A DNA stretch of 64,000 nt from Pristionchus mayeri (taxonomy: Eukaryota > Nematoda > Chromadorea > Rhabditida > Neodiplogasteridae): positions 24,194,619 to 24,258,618 of the forward strand of contig BTRK01000004.1 in NCBI GenBank assembly GCA_036245805.1, written 5' to 3'. How positions within the stretch are numbered: position 1 is the first letter of the stretch; the number at the start of each line of letters is the position of its first letter. Below are positions 1 to 11,772 of the stretch, one piece after another. Under the pieces are notes generated by a model. That model was not told where the DNA came from and did not search any database. It saw only the letters and a program-made list of their open reading frames with translations. A program made the translations under genes and the position numbers.

Positions 1-132
1 CGCAATGCAAATTGAATGAGTCGACCGCAATGCGGAATGAATGAAATTGAGAAATGAAAAGAGGGCGTTCCGCATTCCGTATAGACAACCCTACCGTACG
101 CGATCAGTACTACAGTGCCACAATCAAACACC

Positions 133-596
133 TTAAAGTTACCCAACACCCTTAAAAACGGCCTATATTATTATTCCTGAAACTGATAGACATAAAAGAG
201 ACTAGTAGAAATGCAATACTAATAAAATCAGAAAATCAATAATTAGTCGCAGAATCGACCTCAAAACATGTGCGGTGCAATCCTGATCAAGACCGATTTT
301 CCCGAGAGGTTTGAAACGTGAATATTATGTATGCGGTATTTAGCGTTCACAAGCCCGGTTCTATACCAAATTCATCCTCACTTCTCCCCCGGTTGTAGAA
401 ATATATATTTCAACAGCAAAAACTTCAATATTAAGCCCACATAATCGACTAAACAATATTTTTTAAAAAACCGCGCGTAAATCCGTTAGCGCTAGTTTGA
501 AAAATTACGGTACTTAGTGCTTGGTCATGGAATTCGCGGTAAGATATTGTCATGGCGCTAGTTTAAAAAAATTTCACGGGTGTTGTGTAACTTTAA
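133..596. mobile_element. MITE, TTAAAGTTACCCAAC family, copy 1
   Basis: The ends are inverted repeats: TTAAAGTTACCCAACACCC at the left and its near-complement (GGGTGTTGTGTAACTTTAA) at the right. There is no coding capacity. Near-identical interiors recur at 7679-8120 and, interrupted, at 42106-46535, so this is a dispersed non-autonomous DNA element. TTAA may be part of the target duplication. The superfamily is not determined. Confidence 0.85.
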
Positions 597-3139
597 TCAG
601 TTCCTTGGGTGAGATTCAGCTCCGTGGGTCATATATTTTTTTCCTAAAATTCTCCAACGGATATCAATATGTTTTTACCATGGACTGTGATACTCTAGAG
701 TACGGTCTATTCATTTGAGATCCATTTGGGAAGTTTTCAAAAATATATGACCCAAGGAACTGATTACGGTAGTTGATGGTGGTACTGTAATATTGATTGT
801 GTACGGTACTCCAAAGTTGCTAGGACCTCAATCAAACAAATTCTGCTGAGTTGCGCTTCTCCCATACCCCTGGCTACCGAGTGGTCAGTATGATGGGAGG
901 GGGGGGGGGGGGGTCATCTCCCTCACTCTCTCCGCCTCTGATGTGCGCTCCCAAGTTGGGATCAAGTAGAAACTAATATTGGTGACCAGTCAGTTGTTAT
1001 GTGAGGACGCGTGCGAGTGTGAGTTAATGGAACGAATTTATCGAAGAAAAACAAAGAAAATCGGAGCAAAAAAGTGGAGGAACTATGCCCCAAAACCTGG
1101 ATATTTGGATTTGAGATTGAGCGGGTGTCGATACCCTACCCTCTCAGGAACCTTTCCGACCGTGGTAATTTCTCGTTTCCCGACCAAAAGCTAATCGGGT
1201 AATACAGAATATGATAATTCTCTTCTTTCTCAGGATTCTCGATCTACGAGGGTCAATTGAATACACTCAATTCTCAACGACGATCCACTCAACAGATTAT
1301 CGTATAATCTTGTAAAGGACTCGATAGAAGTCCTCATGATCCCTCGGGTATCTTCTCTCTCTCTCTATCATACCAACCTCCATTCACAATATCTTTACAT
1401 ATTGTATGTGATACTCCTCAGTTTTAAATGAAAAATTTTCATAATGCTTTACCATTCACATGAAAACGACACCCCATTGCTGCAGAAAAATATTTGCTTT
1501 ATTTTGCTGCAGCTATAGAGACTGACCAAAGTGAGGGAAAGGATAAGGCCTATCCACTTCATTTCTCATTGAAATATTGCATGTTCCATGACGTTATAAC
1601 CTACTTTGGAACTTCGTATCTCGGTCAGTTTTTGACCTATGGGAACCACAAGGGGTGAAGCTGAAATGGTTTTTCTACCCAAACAATGCCCAACTTGACG
1701 GGTCCTAATAACAATATGTTTTTGGCCGTTTGTCTATATCTCATCTCTGCATGGCGCTAGGGCTCAAAAAGTAGTCGAAAAGCTGTCAACAGAGAGATGC
1801 GAAAAAGCGAGTCCAGGGAGAGAGGTGGCATAGCCAGTTCCGAACCCTCCACAGTCAAATCTCCGAAAATTTGGGCAGCACCATGTCTCGGGAGGTTCCC
1901 GAAAACGGGACGGAACGGCGAGACGTCAGGGGCTCGCGTTCCCTACACACGCCAGAGCTGAAACAGGCGAGAAAGAGAGGGAGAGGGGGTGAGTTTCGCG
2001 TTCGCCTCTCCTTCCCTTAAAGGGGTGTTCGGGGAATGTTTAGCCGCCCACATTGACAATGGGGATGTTGTATAGCTCACTCACCCGATCATAAATCACT
2101 TTGCTCGAAATTGCACAGACGCGTCTGAGGCTATTTATATAAATTCATTGATTGCGCAGGTTTGTGAATAATTCATTTATGTTTCACTTCGTCAACGTAA
2201 TATTCACCTCGATCTATTGTAAAATTAGCTGCAGTTTCCCACAGAATTTTCGTGGTGGGACTCCCTAGCATTCATTCCCGGGAGCACCCCTTTACAGAAG
2301 GAGTGTCGACAAAGTAAAATTTTATCCGTTGAGACTCGTGCACGGAAAAATCATCCATATCAAGCGGACACTGTAGACTTTTTTCAATCTTTTTAACCGC
2401 AACATCGCTTGCTAAATAAAGTGAAAATGACAGAGAAAATAAGAGTGGGTTCCTCACATCACTGATCCCATTCCATCTCCCTCCTTTTCTCGACCTCTCT
2501 GCACCCTCTCCTATTCACTTACTCTCTCGCATATCACGGCTCTCACGGGAGAATCAGGACAATTCGGGCATTTCGTGGTACAATCCGAAAATTCGATTTT
2601 GGGGTTTTAGCCGAGCTAGGGGCAATCCACGGTCCTGAATCCGATTCTGGGCTTTGCGGCTTTGCATCTTGATCAGCGACTGCAGCACCTTGCTGCGAAC
2701 ATTCCAGACCTTCACTTTGGAGCCTCTGAAAATATGTCCAAAATACTTCATTTGAGCTGAAATTTGATCTGTAGGCATCAATTGTGCTCTTACTCGATTC
2801 ACATTATCGATTTTTCGGTAGATCAAAATTTGACCTCTGAACAGTTTTTGATCCATAAATTAACAGTTCGGAGTAGAAACAAACCAACTTTTGCATATTT
2901 TAGAGAATTAAATTCTGCATCGACTTGATTTTTTTTTCAGATTTTTCCCATATCTCAATTCTTTCATTGGGGTGAGCTAGAGATCGACCACCACAAAGGA
3001 ACTCGACGAGAGGAATGAATTTGCATCTCTCGCGAGAGCTCTCGCCGAGAGTCGACTCTCGTATAAATTAATTCTGAGAGTCAACCGAGAGTCGAGAGGG
3101 AAATGTTGTGGAATGATTTTGCCGAGACAGTCTCACCTC
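597..3139. other. Non-coding stretch, old transposon debris
   Basis: I see no convincing gene here. A short inverted repeat lies at 600-765 (TTCCTTGGGT / ACCCAAGGAA arms). Positions 1490-1650 resemble the subterminal part of the TCACGG-TIR elements at 55.8 kb (shared words such as CGGTCAGTTTTTGACCTA). A cluster of CGAGAGTCG-type palindromes lies near 3030-3110. Short ORFs in this stretch have no recognisable domain. Confidence 0.5.
899..913 (+). repeat. Poly-G tract (15 G)
   Basis: Uninterrupted run of G. Comparable runs occur at 11472, 18343 and 24252. Such tracts can form G-quadruplexes and depend on a FANCJ-type helicase (DOG-1) for stability in C. elegans. Confidence 0.9.
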
Positions 3140-3232
3140 TTGTTTAGCAAAGCCTAGTCTGCACTGCGTATAAACGCGGTAAGAAGTTTCATTTCAAATC
3201 AGGAGGTCCGGGGTTCGACGCCCCATCGAAGA
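3140..3232 (+). repeat. tRNA-like sequence (B-box GGGGTTCGACGCCCC)
   Basis: A perfect T-stem/loop-like hairpin with a B-box core lies at about 3209-3226. The sequence upstream has only a weak A-box and I cannot pair an acceptor stem, so I call it tRNA-derived and not a functional tRNA. It belongs with a set of similar modules scattered through the window. Confidence 0.45.
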
Positions 3233-3289
3233 AAACAATTGCTGTTGAGATTCTCTGAGGGTCGACTATATTTCAGGGCCGTAAGAATT

Positions 3290-3728
3290 CTTACAGATTT
3301 TTAAAATTCCGACTCCTCTTACAGATGGTCTTCGGCCGCCTTCCGACGGCTCTTCCATAATTCGAACGCCCTCTGAAATTCCGAAGGCCGTCTGAAAAAT
3401 TCGGACGTCTATCAGAAAATTCTGACGGCGGTCGGAAGAATCTGAAGTAACTCAAAAAATTCTCACGACCATCAGAAATTTTGAGATCGTTAAGAAGTGC
3501 ATGAGAAGTAGTCTGAGGTCCGACATGATTTTCTTATTGACGTTAGAATTTTGTGATGGTCTTACAGTCGGTCGTAAATATTGAATGATGGACGTTGGAA
3601 TTTTCCCAATGCCGTTAGAATTTCCTGAAGGCCATCGACAATTTTCATGACCGTATGAAATTATTCATCTGGTAAGGTCGTCGGAATTTCTTGAGCATTT
3701 CAGATGTCACAGGGCCTTCAGAAATTCC
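3290..3728. repeat. Degenerate short tandem repeat (~20-30 bp unit)
   Basis: Variants of a motif like ATTCYGACGGCCRTCAGAAA recur many times with spacing of roughly 20-30 bp and heavy divergence. Because each unit contains both TTC and GAA parts, the block is also rich in short inverted repeats. It runs directly into the 3' end of the protease-like ORF that follows. Confidence 0.6.
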
Positions 3729-4349
3729 TCAGAGCCGTAAAAAATTATCGAAGATATCGAAGACCATCTCCTTATCGGTAGTGTTCACCACCACAATCGG
3801 AACAACCGATTCATCCACTGAGATCCCCTCGACGACTCCGTGTCTCGATGGATCCAGTCTCACAGTGTCTCCGAGCACTCCATTGACCCACACCGTTTCC
3901 ATTTCTCCTTTAGGGATCACACAGTATCTCAGTACTTTAGCCTCCAATGGATCCTCCACAGCTTCTTGCTCCTTCTCGACCGTCTTCTCTTCAGCGGCCT
4001 TCTTCTCCTCTGGTGCAGTCGACGTGCTCTCCTTTTCCACTGGCAGAACCGTCGCACTCACCTTATCTTCTGATCGAACCGTCGTGCACTCTCGGAGCTC
4101 CACTCCGATGGCATCCAATCCGGCTCCTCCAATTATGACACCGACTCGAATTCGGGTCACGTAGAATCCAATCTTGGTTTCCCTTCCGATCTGCAGTTTC
4201 ACATCCAGCTCTGCCTTCCCACTCACAGAGATGGGTCTTTGATTAGCATCGCGGAGAACCGTCTGATCATTTCTTGTGATATTGACTCCTCTCATCCCTC
4301 TGAGCAGTCGTTCTTCAATGAGCGATACTTCAGCTCCAGTATCGGCCAA
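3729..4349 (-). pseudogene. Retropepsin-like aspartyl protease fragment (LTR-retrotransposon pol/gag relic)
   Basis: This 206-codon minus-strand ORF starts MADTGAEVSLIEERLL, which carries the aspartyl protease active-site motif D-T-G-A followed by the usual hydrophobic strand. A VIIGGAGLDAIG stretch near residues 70-80 matches the second flap/hydrophobic-Gly region of retropepsins. The following part is rich in E and K (residues about 105-130) and is not recognised. No reverse transcriptase, integrase or LTR is seen next to it, so it is a remnant of a Ty3/gypsy- or Pao-like polyprotein, or a domesticated fragment. Sequence homologous to it would normally be cleaved from a polyprotein, so the ATG may not be a true start. 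Antisense ORFs over it are shadows. Confidence 0.65.
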
Positions 4350-4809
4350 TTTTCATTTTTGCACGCTCGGCACCGTGCAACCCACAATGCATATTCTATG
4401 TCTGCGCCTTTTTTACAAACAGACTTCAAAGTTGCGACTACCGTAATCCACGCGTTTCTGTTGAACGTATGTTTAATGTTTGGTGCGTGTTTCTAGCAAA
4501 AAAAATATATTTAGTTCTTGCTTGTACGCGGCAAATATGTAGACACAATACTCTACGCGATTTAAACACAAATCAGGCAAAAATGATTGTTTCAGTTTGC
4601 GATAGGTAGAAGTAAAGGAGTGACTTGAGATGCGCTCCACTTGGACTGAAAGCGTCGGCATTTTGACTTATGTTTATTATTGTTTTTCTCTTTTTTTGGT
4701 CATTTTTATTGAAAACTAAAGTGAAAAGTCGAAATGGGGTAGGCATAGCTTTCAATTGCTTACCAATTTGTGAATTGTTTTGCTTGTTCGTTAACACCGT
4801 TGCAGTCCC

Positions 4810-7150
4810 TAATTACTGGGAAGTTTAAAACCGCTCTTACATTAATATTTGTAATTAATTACACGTTTTTTGCTTACTTGCACAAATGGCACTCATCAAA
4901 GAATTTTATCATGTATAAATAATGACAAAAAATGGTCTGCAACCTTGTGCAAGATGGCCCTTTTCTTAACACGTTGAAATTTTATTTTTAAAAATTTGAC
5001 CCACCGAAACTTTTGTATTATTATTTTTATTATAAAAAAAAATTGCTTTCATGAATTCGGGCATGCTGAACTACCCTAAGCCAACAGGAAATTCAATTCA
5101 GGCCTATTTGAAGCATATAGACAGTGACCACGATGCTTCACGCAACGCATGATCCTCACCCTGCGGCGTGACACTCGTCTTTCGAATAAGGTATTGGCGG
5201 TTATCAAAAGCTGGGTATGGCGTATGTGTTTAGCCCTTAAGAGCCCGATTCTCTAAAAAACCGGACAATCTTCCATAGGGCCTGGCACAGCATTTTTACG
5301 AAAATGTGTAAAAGGGGGTTCTCGAGGGTGCTGAACACAATGGCCAACTTCATTTTGCATAATCTCGACCGGTTAGGCTAGGCTGCATGTAGGCACTACC
5401 TTCTTTACTGGTAATATCTCCGGAACCGATTTATGAACCTTCTTCAAAATTTCATAGACGATACATTAGTTGGTCATGAATCCATTGATGTATAATTTGC
5501 ATACATTAAAATATTACAATGACATGAAATTTGGGTTCTCGAATATAAGGCCGAAGCTAACACAACGAATTATATGTGCGGATGCGCCTTCCTATGGCGA
5601 TCATTTTTCGTATACAGGGTATGGTGTTTAAATTCTGCTCCTTAAAGTTACATTAATTTTTCTGACTCCTTTTGGCTCTTTGGCCGTGCAAATGGCGCCA
5701 GTGAGTGAGAAATGAGATGAGTTTCACTTTTAACGTCGTGCAAACAAAGGAATTTCATCTCATTTCTCACTCTCTGGCGCCAGAACCCAAATTTAGCAAT
5801 TGTAATATTTTAATATATGCAAATTATACAGCAATGGATTCATGACCAACTAATGTATCCTCTGTGAAATTTTGAAGAAGGTTAATAAATTGAGATATTA
5901 CAAATAAAGAAGGTGGTGCCTACATGCAGCCTGGCCTAACCGATCGAGATGATGCAAAATGAAGTTGACCATTGTGTTCAACACCCTCGAGAACCCCTTC
6001 TTACACATTTTCGTAAAAATGCTGTGCCACGTTTTGCTTGACTCTTAGAGAATCGGACTCTTAAAAGGATTATAGTTGATTTGAAAAATATTTTCAACAG
6101 GGGAAATAATGAAACAATGCTCATTCATAACGGAGTTCGCCGATCGGAGCGGCGTCGACGTGGAAAATCAAAAGACCGTTGTTCTTTCTCTGTTGAAAAT
6201 ATTTTTCAAATCAACTCTAAGCCTTTTAGGGGCTAAACGCATACGCCATACCCAGCTTTTGATAACCGCCAATGCCTTATTCGAAAGAGCTCGGCGAGGA
6301 CTATCAAATACTAAAAAAGCTAGAGAATCTTTTCCTACACTTTTGAGTTAAGCTACCCCAACTGTAACTCAGTTCTAAGGCACTTTCATGAGTTTTGATA
6401 GATCGATAGTGCATGAACAACTACCTGGGGTACCTCTGATCCACGAGTCCCACGCCGCAGTGTGAGAGCCCCACGGCGTATCACGGCACCGCATCATTCT
6501 GCCCCGAAGGTTGAAGAAAATAATTACAGTAGACGCCAAAAAAATTCCTCGCGGGTACACGGTTCAGGCACCTTGACAATCAGGCAAAGCGGGAACGTTT
6601 GAATGCGGCTGTTGCCCATAAACTACGGTAGGTTTGGGCAATCTGCACAACCTAAATACCGGTTCTGGTCGGCCAAGCTGCGGTTCCGGACGACCGAGCT
6701 ACGGTTCTGGCTGTGTGTGCTGCTAACCACAGTAAATGATAAAAAATCACTCCTCTATGACACCCTCATAGTGTGGCGCGACTTTTCCTTCTTCAGTGAT
6801 ACGCCGTGAGCCCTAGGCATTTCACGCGTCGCGATCATTGTCTATGTTTCTCAAACTCGTCTAAATTGAATTTCCTTTTGGCTTAGGGTAGTTCAGCATG
6901 CCCGATTTCATGAAAGCAAATTAGAATTATTTTAAAAAAATATGTAATAGAAGTTTCGGTAGGTCAGATTTCTAAAAAATAAAAGTGAACGCGTTTATAA
7001 AAAGGCGCATCCGCACAAGGTTCCTGGCCATTTTTGGGTTTATTTTTTAGATGATAAATAAGCTTATGGCATGCCATTTGTGCGAAACGCCAGAGAATGT
7101 AAAAATATTTAAAAAAATATTGATGCTAGGGCGGTTTGAAATTTGAATTC
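4810..7150. mobile_element. Long foldback element with two nested arm pairs
   Basis: The outer arms (about 4810-5100 and 6860-7150) pair, for example GGGCATGCTGAACTACCCTAAG at the left and its complement near 6880. Inner arms (about 5180-5550 and 5765-6300) pair through TGGGTATGGCGTATG, TTAGTTGGTCATGAATCC and others. It has no coding capacity. The size (about 2.3 kb) and the offset arm pairs suggest one foldback inserted in another, or asymmetric growth. Confidence 0.7.
6076..6217. repeat. Small inverted repeat inserted in the foldback
   Basis: GTTGATTTGAAAAATATTTT at 6076 is repeated in reverse complement ending at 6217. It breaks the right inner arm of the larger foldback and has no partner in the left arm, so it arrived later. 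Confidence 0.75.
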
Positions 7151-7678
7151 AACGTTGAAAATGTATTGGCGGGAACAAGTAGGTTTCGGTCGCTTGGGAC
7201 TCCTACCGCGAATATCTTTACTGATAAGGTTCACTCTTACAAGTTCTTGACTCTGCGTTTCCTTAAGGCTGTGATTGCCGTGAAATTATGAGTTGTGACT
7301 CGTAATTTATTGTTCCGAGACGTGGTGTAGGACATACATTTCTAATCCAATATTACTTCACTCCACTTTATTACTCCCACGCCCAATCCCTTCTCTCACC
7401 CAGGGCAGACTCCGAAGTATATAGAACATTCTAGCTCGTATTCTTTCGACCACTCCTTTCTCAGATGCAGCTAGATCGAGGATGTAGAGAACGAGGAATA
7501 TGAGCGAAAGAGTGTACGATGCTACCTGGAGTGGACATACATCATAACATATATACAAAATTCTCACATTAAGATTGAATAAAATTATGGGAGCTATTTC
7601 GAATTAATTGGATTACGGTAATGTAAATTGATTCCCATTGAGGATCCGAGATGCAAATTCTCGCATGCCATCAGGCCC
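7151..7678. other. Non-coding stretch, repeat-derived
   Basis: No gene is seen. The segment near 7280-7350 (GTTGTGACTCGTAATTTATTGTTCCGAG and on to TTCTAATCCAATATT) recurs in reverse orientation around 47030-47340, so it is part of a dispersed repeat. The TTAAGGCTGTGATTGCCGTG word at 7263 also recurs at 8118. Confidence 0.5.
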
Positions 7679-8120
7679 TTAAAGTTACCCAACAACCGTC
7701 AAAATGGCCTATATTTTTATTCCTGAAACTGATAGACATAAAAGAGACTAGTAGAAATGCAATACTAATAAAATCAGAAAATCAATAATTAGTCACAGAA
7801 TCGACCTCAAAACATGTGTTGCGCTACCCTGATCAAGACCGATTTTCCCGCGAGGTTTGAAACATGAATATTCTGTGTGCGGTAATTAGCGTTCACAAGC
7901 CCGGTTCTAGACCAATTTTATCCTCGCTTCTCCCCCGGTTGTAGAAATATATATTTCAACAGCAAAAACTTCAATATTAAGCCCACATAATCGATTAAAC
8001 AATATTTAAACAAACCGCACATTTTAAATTACGGTACTTAGTGCATGTTCATGCAATTCGCGGTAAGGTATTGTTCAGGCGCCAATTTAAAAATTTTGCA
8101 CGGTTGTTGGGTAACTTTAA
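7679..8120. mobile_element. MITE, TTAAAGTTACCCAAC family, copy 2
   Basis: Inverted ends (TTAAAGTTACCCAACAACC and complement) enclose an interior almost the same as 133-596, including the CCCGGTTGTAGAAATATATA and CAATTCGCGGTAAG segments. Confidence 0.85.
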
Positions 8121-8469
8121 GGCTGTGATTGCCGTGTCCGGGGGCCGTGCCGTACCTAGGGAGAGCATGTCACTTTCACATTTCAAGATGACAGTACCCA
8201 GCGACAGTTGTGGGCACACCACAACTCGCATCAGTTTTCGATTGACGCTTATCATCCCTCTATTTTCTAGTGTTTTTGCTTAAATAAACCTTGTATTTTT
8301 TTGGTTTTCTGAGTTTGACAGAGGTCCTCCAATATTCCCCTTGTATAATGTTGCTATGAAGGCGCAGATATTCCACATATTGACTTGTTTGAAAATTGTT
8401 TACATTCGACCCTGTTTCGCGATCGATATTTCGATTTTTTTGAGAAGCACACGTTAGCGCTCCTTGGTT

Positions 8470-8723
8470 TTAAAGTTACCCAACAAGGACGAGACCCTGA
8501 CCCAAGACGCGACGCATTGTGCGCGCGTCGCGTGTATGAAAGAGTGTGCAAAAATGAGAGTTTTGGATCAGGCAACTTCACCCTGATCCTTTCCGGCCTT
8601 CGCCTGGGGCTATTATTGATTTTTCGCATTTTTGTACATTCTTTCTCAACTAATTCAGTCATCGGCTATTCAATGGAACACAAAAAATAGGGGGTCAATT
8701 TCGTCCTTGTTGGGTAACTTTAA
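8470..8723. mobile_element. MITE, TTAAAGTTACCCAACAAGGAC subfamily
   Basis: The inverted ends read TTAAAGTTACCCAACAAGGA. The interior is shared with the 40319 copy and, in diverged form, with the CCGGACGAGGAC subfamily at 14057, 17028, 17533 and 51065. The 101-102 codon ORFs spanning it on both strands are chance frames of an inverted repeat. Confidence 0.85.
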
Positions 8724-8850
8724 GTTAAATAAATGTCCTCAAGTTGCAAAATTAATTTCCAAAGTTAATTGAAAATGCAGGCAAATTTAAAATACTGTAG
8801 CCATTTTAGCCATTGATTGAGAAAATGGCCGCTGGATTCGGAAAAGACGG

Positions 8851-9066
8851 GGCACTTTCCTAGAAGCCTACCAAGTCCCGCCCCCTTCTCATTATAAACT
8901 TGCTTAAATTCTGACTTAGGCTGCTTAGGCCTAGAACAATGTTAATTAAAGTTGTGCTTAGTCTGCTTAGGGTCGGATCTCGATTGCTTTGGGCTAGGTA
9001 CTATACCACGCCCCCAGGGGGGTGGGGCCAAGAAGGCGGGGCTTGGTAAGCTTCTAGGAAAGTTCC
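8851..9066. mobile_element. Small MITE with 8-bp target duplication (hAT-like)
   Basis: The ends GGCACTTTCCTAGAAGC and GCTTCTAGGAAAGTTCC are inverted repeats. AAAGACGG occurs directly before (8843-8850) and after (9067-9074). The related sequence at 40.77 kb carries AAAGACGG once, with no insert, which gives the empty site. An 8-bp duplication is typical of hAT elements. A related end pair is visible at about 59650-59870. Confidence 0.85.
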
Positions 9067-9413
9067 AAAGACGGAATTTCGAGATGCACGCTGCGTTACA
9101 CCACGTTGCTTGACATCGGTTTTCTTCGTTATTATTGAGTTTAATGGAATTTTAATATGAAAACATGGATTGCGCGATTTAGTTTCTGCTTCATGGGAAC
9201 CCTTTTTAACACGAGTTTCCTGTAAAAGTGAATGTAGGTAAAACGGCTATTGGAAAATATTTTGTGCCTCCGATTTTGAATTAACTTTGTTGATGCATAC
9301 CATTGGAGGTCAGGAGAAGGTTAATCCAGTCAGTTTGGTGAAATCTGCACATTATCGATTTTTATGACCTACAACTGGAAATTGACGTATATCATTCTAT
9401 TTTCATCCTACAG

Positions 9414-9735
9414 CACGGCCCCCGGAGCATCGACATAAGGAAAGAAAAAATGTCCGGTAGCTATCTTCAAAATAACCTAAGCTGTAAAATTTAAATCGGC
9501 AGCATCTGTAGGTAATGAAAGTAATTCTGCGCTAATGACGTGAACTTCAGGGACATCGCTTCGAAGTATTTCAAAAATGTTACGGTAACGTGATGAATCA
9601 GGCTAAAAAATACGGTAACGTGAGGAATCAGGCAATTCAGACTGTACTTTTTTTAAACTCGCGCTCGTTTTCCTTGATGCCTGCGGACGTTTCTGCGGAC
9701 GTTATTTTTCTCTATGTATTTTCTCCGGGGGCACG
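9414..9735. mobile_element. MITE, CACGGCCCCCGGAG family, copy 1
   Basis: The left end CACGGCCCCCGGAGCATCGA and the right end CTCCGGGGGCACGG are imperfect inverted repeats. The interior includes a direct repeat of TACGGTAACGTGATGAATCAGG (9585-9635). The same family is seen at 50559-50893, and derivatives lie at about 33250, 37665 and 41282-41650. Confidence 0.7.
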
Positions 9736-10092
9736 GACGGGTCGGACGACGCACGTGTTTGAAAACGCGCTAGTCGCGACGCGCAGCCGCGATGCACCAA
9801 AATTGGTTACGGTAGTTTTGGGCAAAGCTTGGGTGGCGTGGCTAGCCACGGTTTCGAAGTTCCTGTGCATTGTTTTAGAACGTTTTCGTGAATGAATTGA
9901 ATGAATTTGTATACCATCATCAATGCATTTGTACATTTATGCAGGGCATGATTACGGTGAACAATAACAGGTACAGAATTGTAAAGACTGTAATGAGAGG
10001 TATTGAAGAATCGAATGGGTGGCTCGATTAGTAGTAAGTGGGAAAGTACATACGTATTTACAAAGGTACAAAACACGGAAATGACTAGAAAG

Positions 10093-10330
10093 TTAAGCTG
10101 GCTGGGAAGTATACACGAGATAGAGGAAACTATCGCCTTGCTGTGATTGTGAAGCGGAGAAAGCCATTAACTTGGCGGCGATTGCCTTCTCGTTCACGAG
10201 GAGGAAGAACGTCTGCTCGGGATGCAATTGCAGTCTCAATTACCCAGTTGAATTAACGATAGCGAACGTGACACTCACCGTCTTTTGATGATGAGAATCT
10301 GCTCCACTCCAATTTCGAAAAACCGACGAT
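10093..10330 (-). pseudogene. LC3/LGG-2-like ATG8 C-terminal fragment
   Basis: Two minus-strand exons join cleanly: an upstream piece ending at 10279 (about 10320-10279, reading ...VEQILIIKRR) with donor CG|gtgagt, and a final exon 10234-10093 after an attgag acceptor, reading LQLHPEQTFFLLVNEK and ending YLVYTSQPA-stop. This matches the C-terminal half of the ubiquitin-like ATG8 fold, closest to C. elegans LGG-2 as I remember it, a protein conjugated to phosphatidylethanolamine on autophagosomes. The frame stops right after Q-P-A, so the conserved Phe-Gly needed for conjugation is absent. No N-terminal exon is visible upstream. I read it as a truncated duplicate. A functional gene with a short tail is less likely. 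Confidence 0.7.
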
Positions 10331-11772
10331 AGATTCTTTCTTCTTTCGTTGATTGTCATCCTTGTTAATTCCCTAGAATGCACAGATAAAAACGCAAGCG
10401 AATTAATCAATTAACATGAGCAAAACAACGTTGAAATGCACACATGAAAGTGGCGAGCGGCGCGAGAAATATGAAGAGGGCTCGTTTAGCGCATAGTAGG
10501 TAACGATTTCAGCATGGTCGGAACAGAGAAAAAACTGCGAAAAAGATGCGGACATATTTTCCGTGAATATTTAAGATAAAATTATTATTTTTATTGCAAA
10601 AGTTCACAAATTCATATAGAATTTCTAGTTCCTACCCATGAGTAGTATCAGATTTCCATAAAGTGCTCAAAATTGCGGTAACATGTTGAATTTGCCCAAG
10701 ACTACCGTATTTCTGGCTCTCGGCGACTGCATTTTAGTGAGATGTGACATTTTTACACTACCACCTGCCGATCTTTCGGGAGCGCGTCTTTTTTGTTCAT
10801 CAGTCCCGTCCGTGGGGGCCGTGCTACAGCGAACTTTTTTTCTAATTTTGTTCGTCTTTGAGAGATCTACAACTTCCTCAACGTAAGGCGAAAAACTGAT
10901 TTTCGTAATGAGAATATCGATTTTTTGGAGTCTTATACCAAAAACCCAATCACTTTTATTTCACCGGTTTATTCTCTGAACAAAAATAGGTGGTGTTTAT
11001 GTTGATCACTTTTCATATTTCTGGCTTCTCAATATCGTTTTTGTAAGAGAGCTCATCTCTTGTTCTGGACGGTCGATTTTTGGAACAATCAGGTTTTTAG
11101 TCGTATCTTGGTTCAAACTAATGCAATCGAGCTTTGAAAAAATGGAACCTGTAGCTCTCGAGAAGGCGCAAAAGTTTTCTAGTGGACTTAAGCGATGGAA
11201 TTTGTCGTTTTCTCGTTATTCAAGGAATACTGTCCAAAACCCAATCACCAAAATATGTTTGGATACTACAAACAATGATTGAAATGTTTACAACTTGTGC
11301 GACTGCACCAGAATTCGTCCCTCTCGCTGCTCCTCCATTCGATGCAGTCTCATCTCTGAAGCGACTACCCTGGCCTTCGCCAAAAATTCAGGGAATATCG
11401 CTATGAAAACCTTGAAGTTTGCAATTCGGATAGTGATAACGTTTTCCCTTCCCTTATGTCAGGGAATGCTCGGGGGGGGGGGGGGGGGGTGTGAATGGGC
11501 ACATAAAGAGAGCATTCAGATGTTGTTTATGTTTCACATATGATTGGGAATCAAGTGGCTTCGATTGCCTCTTCTAGATTAGCATATCTATACATATTGG
11601 TGAGGTCGACTTCTTTCCTTGGCAGGGGCTCCACTCTTATCTTCTTAAATGGTAAAAGCAACAGAAGTGTTCTTCGATAGGGAGGAATGAAGAGTAGAGT
11701 GAGAATGGCCAACCAGATGGAACTGTACGATTTTATTTCAACCTCAAAATATTAGCCGATTTGAGGAATATT
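10331..11772. other. Non-coding stretch
   Basis: I see no supportable gene. It holds scattered sequence similar to the CACGG MITE right end near 10790-10830 and a G tract at 11472. Short ORFs at 10683 and 11182 have no recognisable features. Confidence 0.4.
11472..11489 (+). repeat. Poly-G tract (18 G)
   Basis: The longest uninterrupted G run in the window, just downstream of the receptor gene that runs on the minus strand. Confidence 0.9.

Noticed and set aside
3691..4164. 157-codon plus-strand ORF rich in Ser and Thr
   Set aside because: It is antisense to the protease-like frame, and its composition is explained by that strand.
8354..8690. Overlapping ~100-codon ORFs on both strands
   Set aside because: They lie across an inverted-repeat MITE that recurs elsewhere with disrupted frames.
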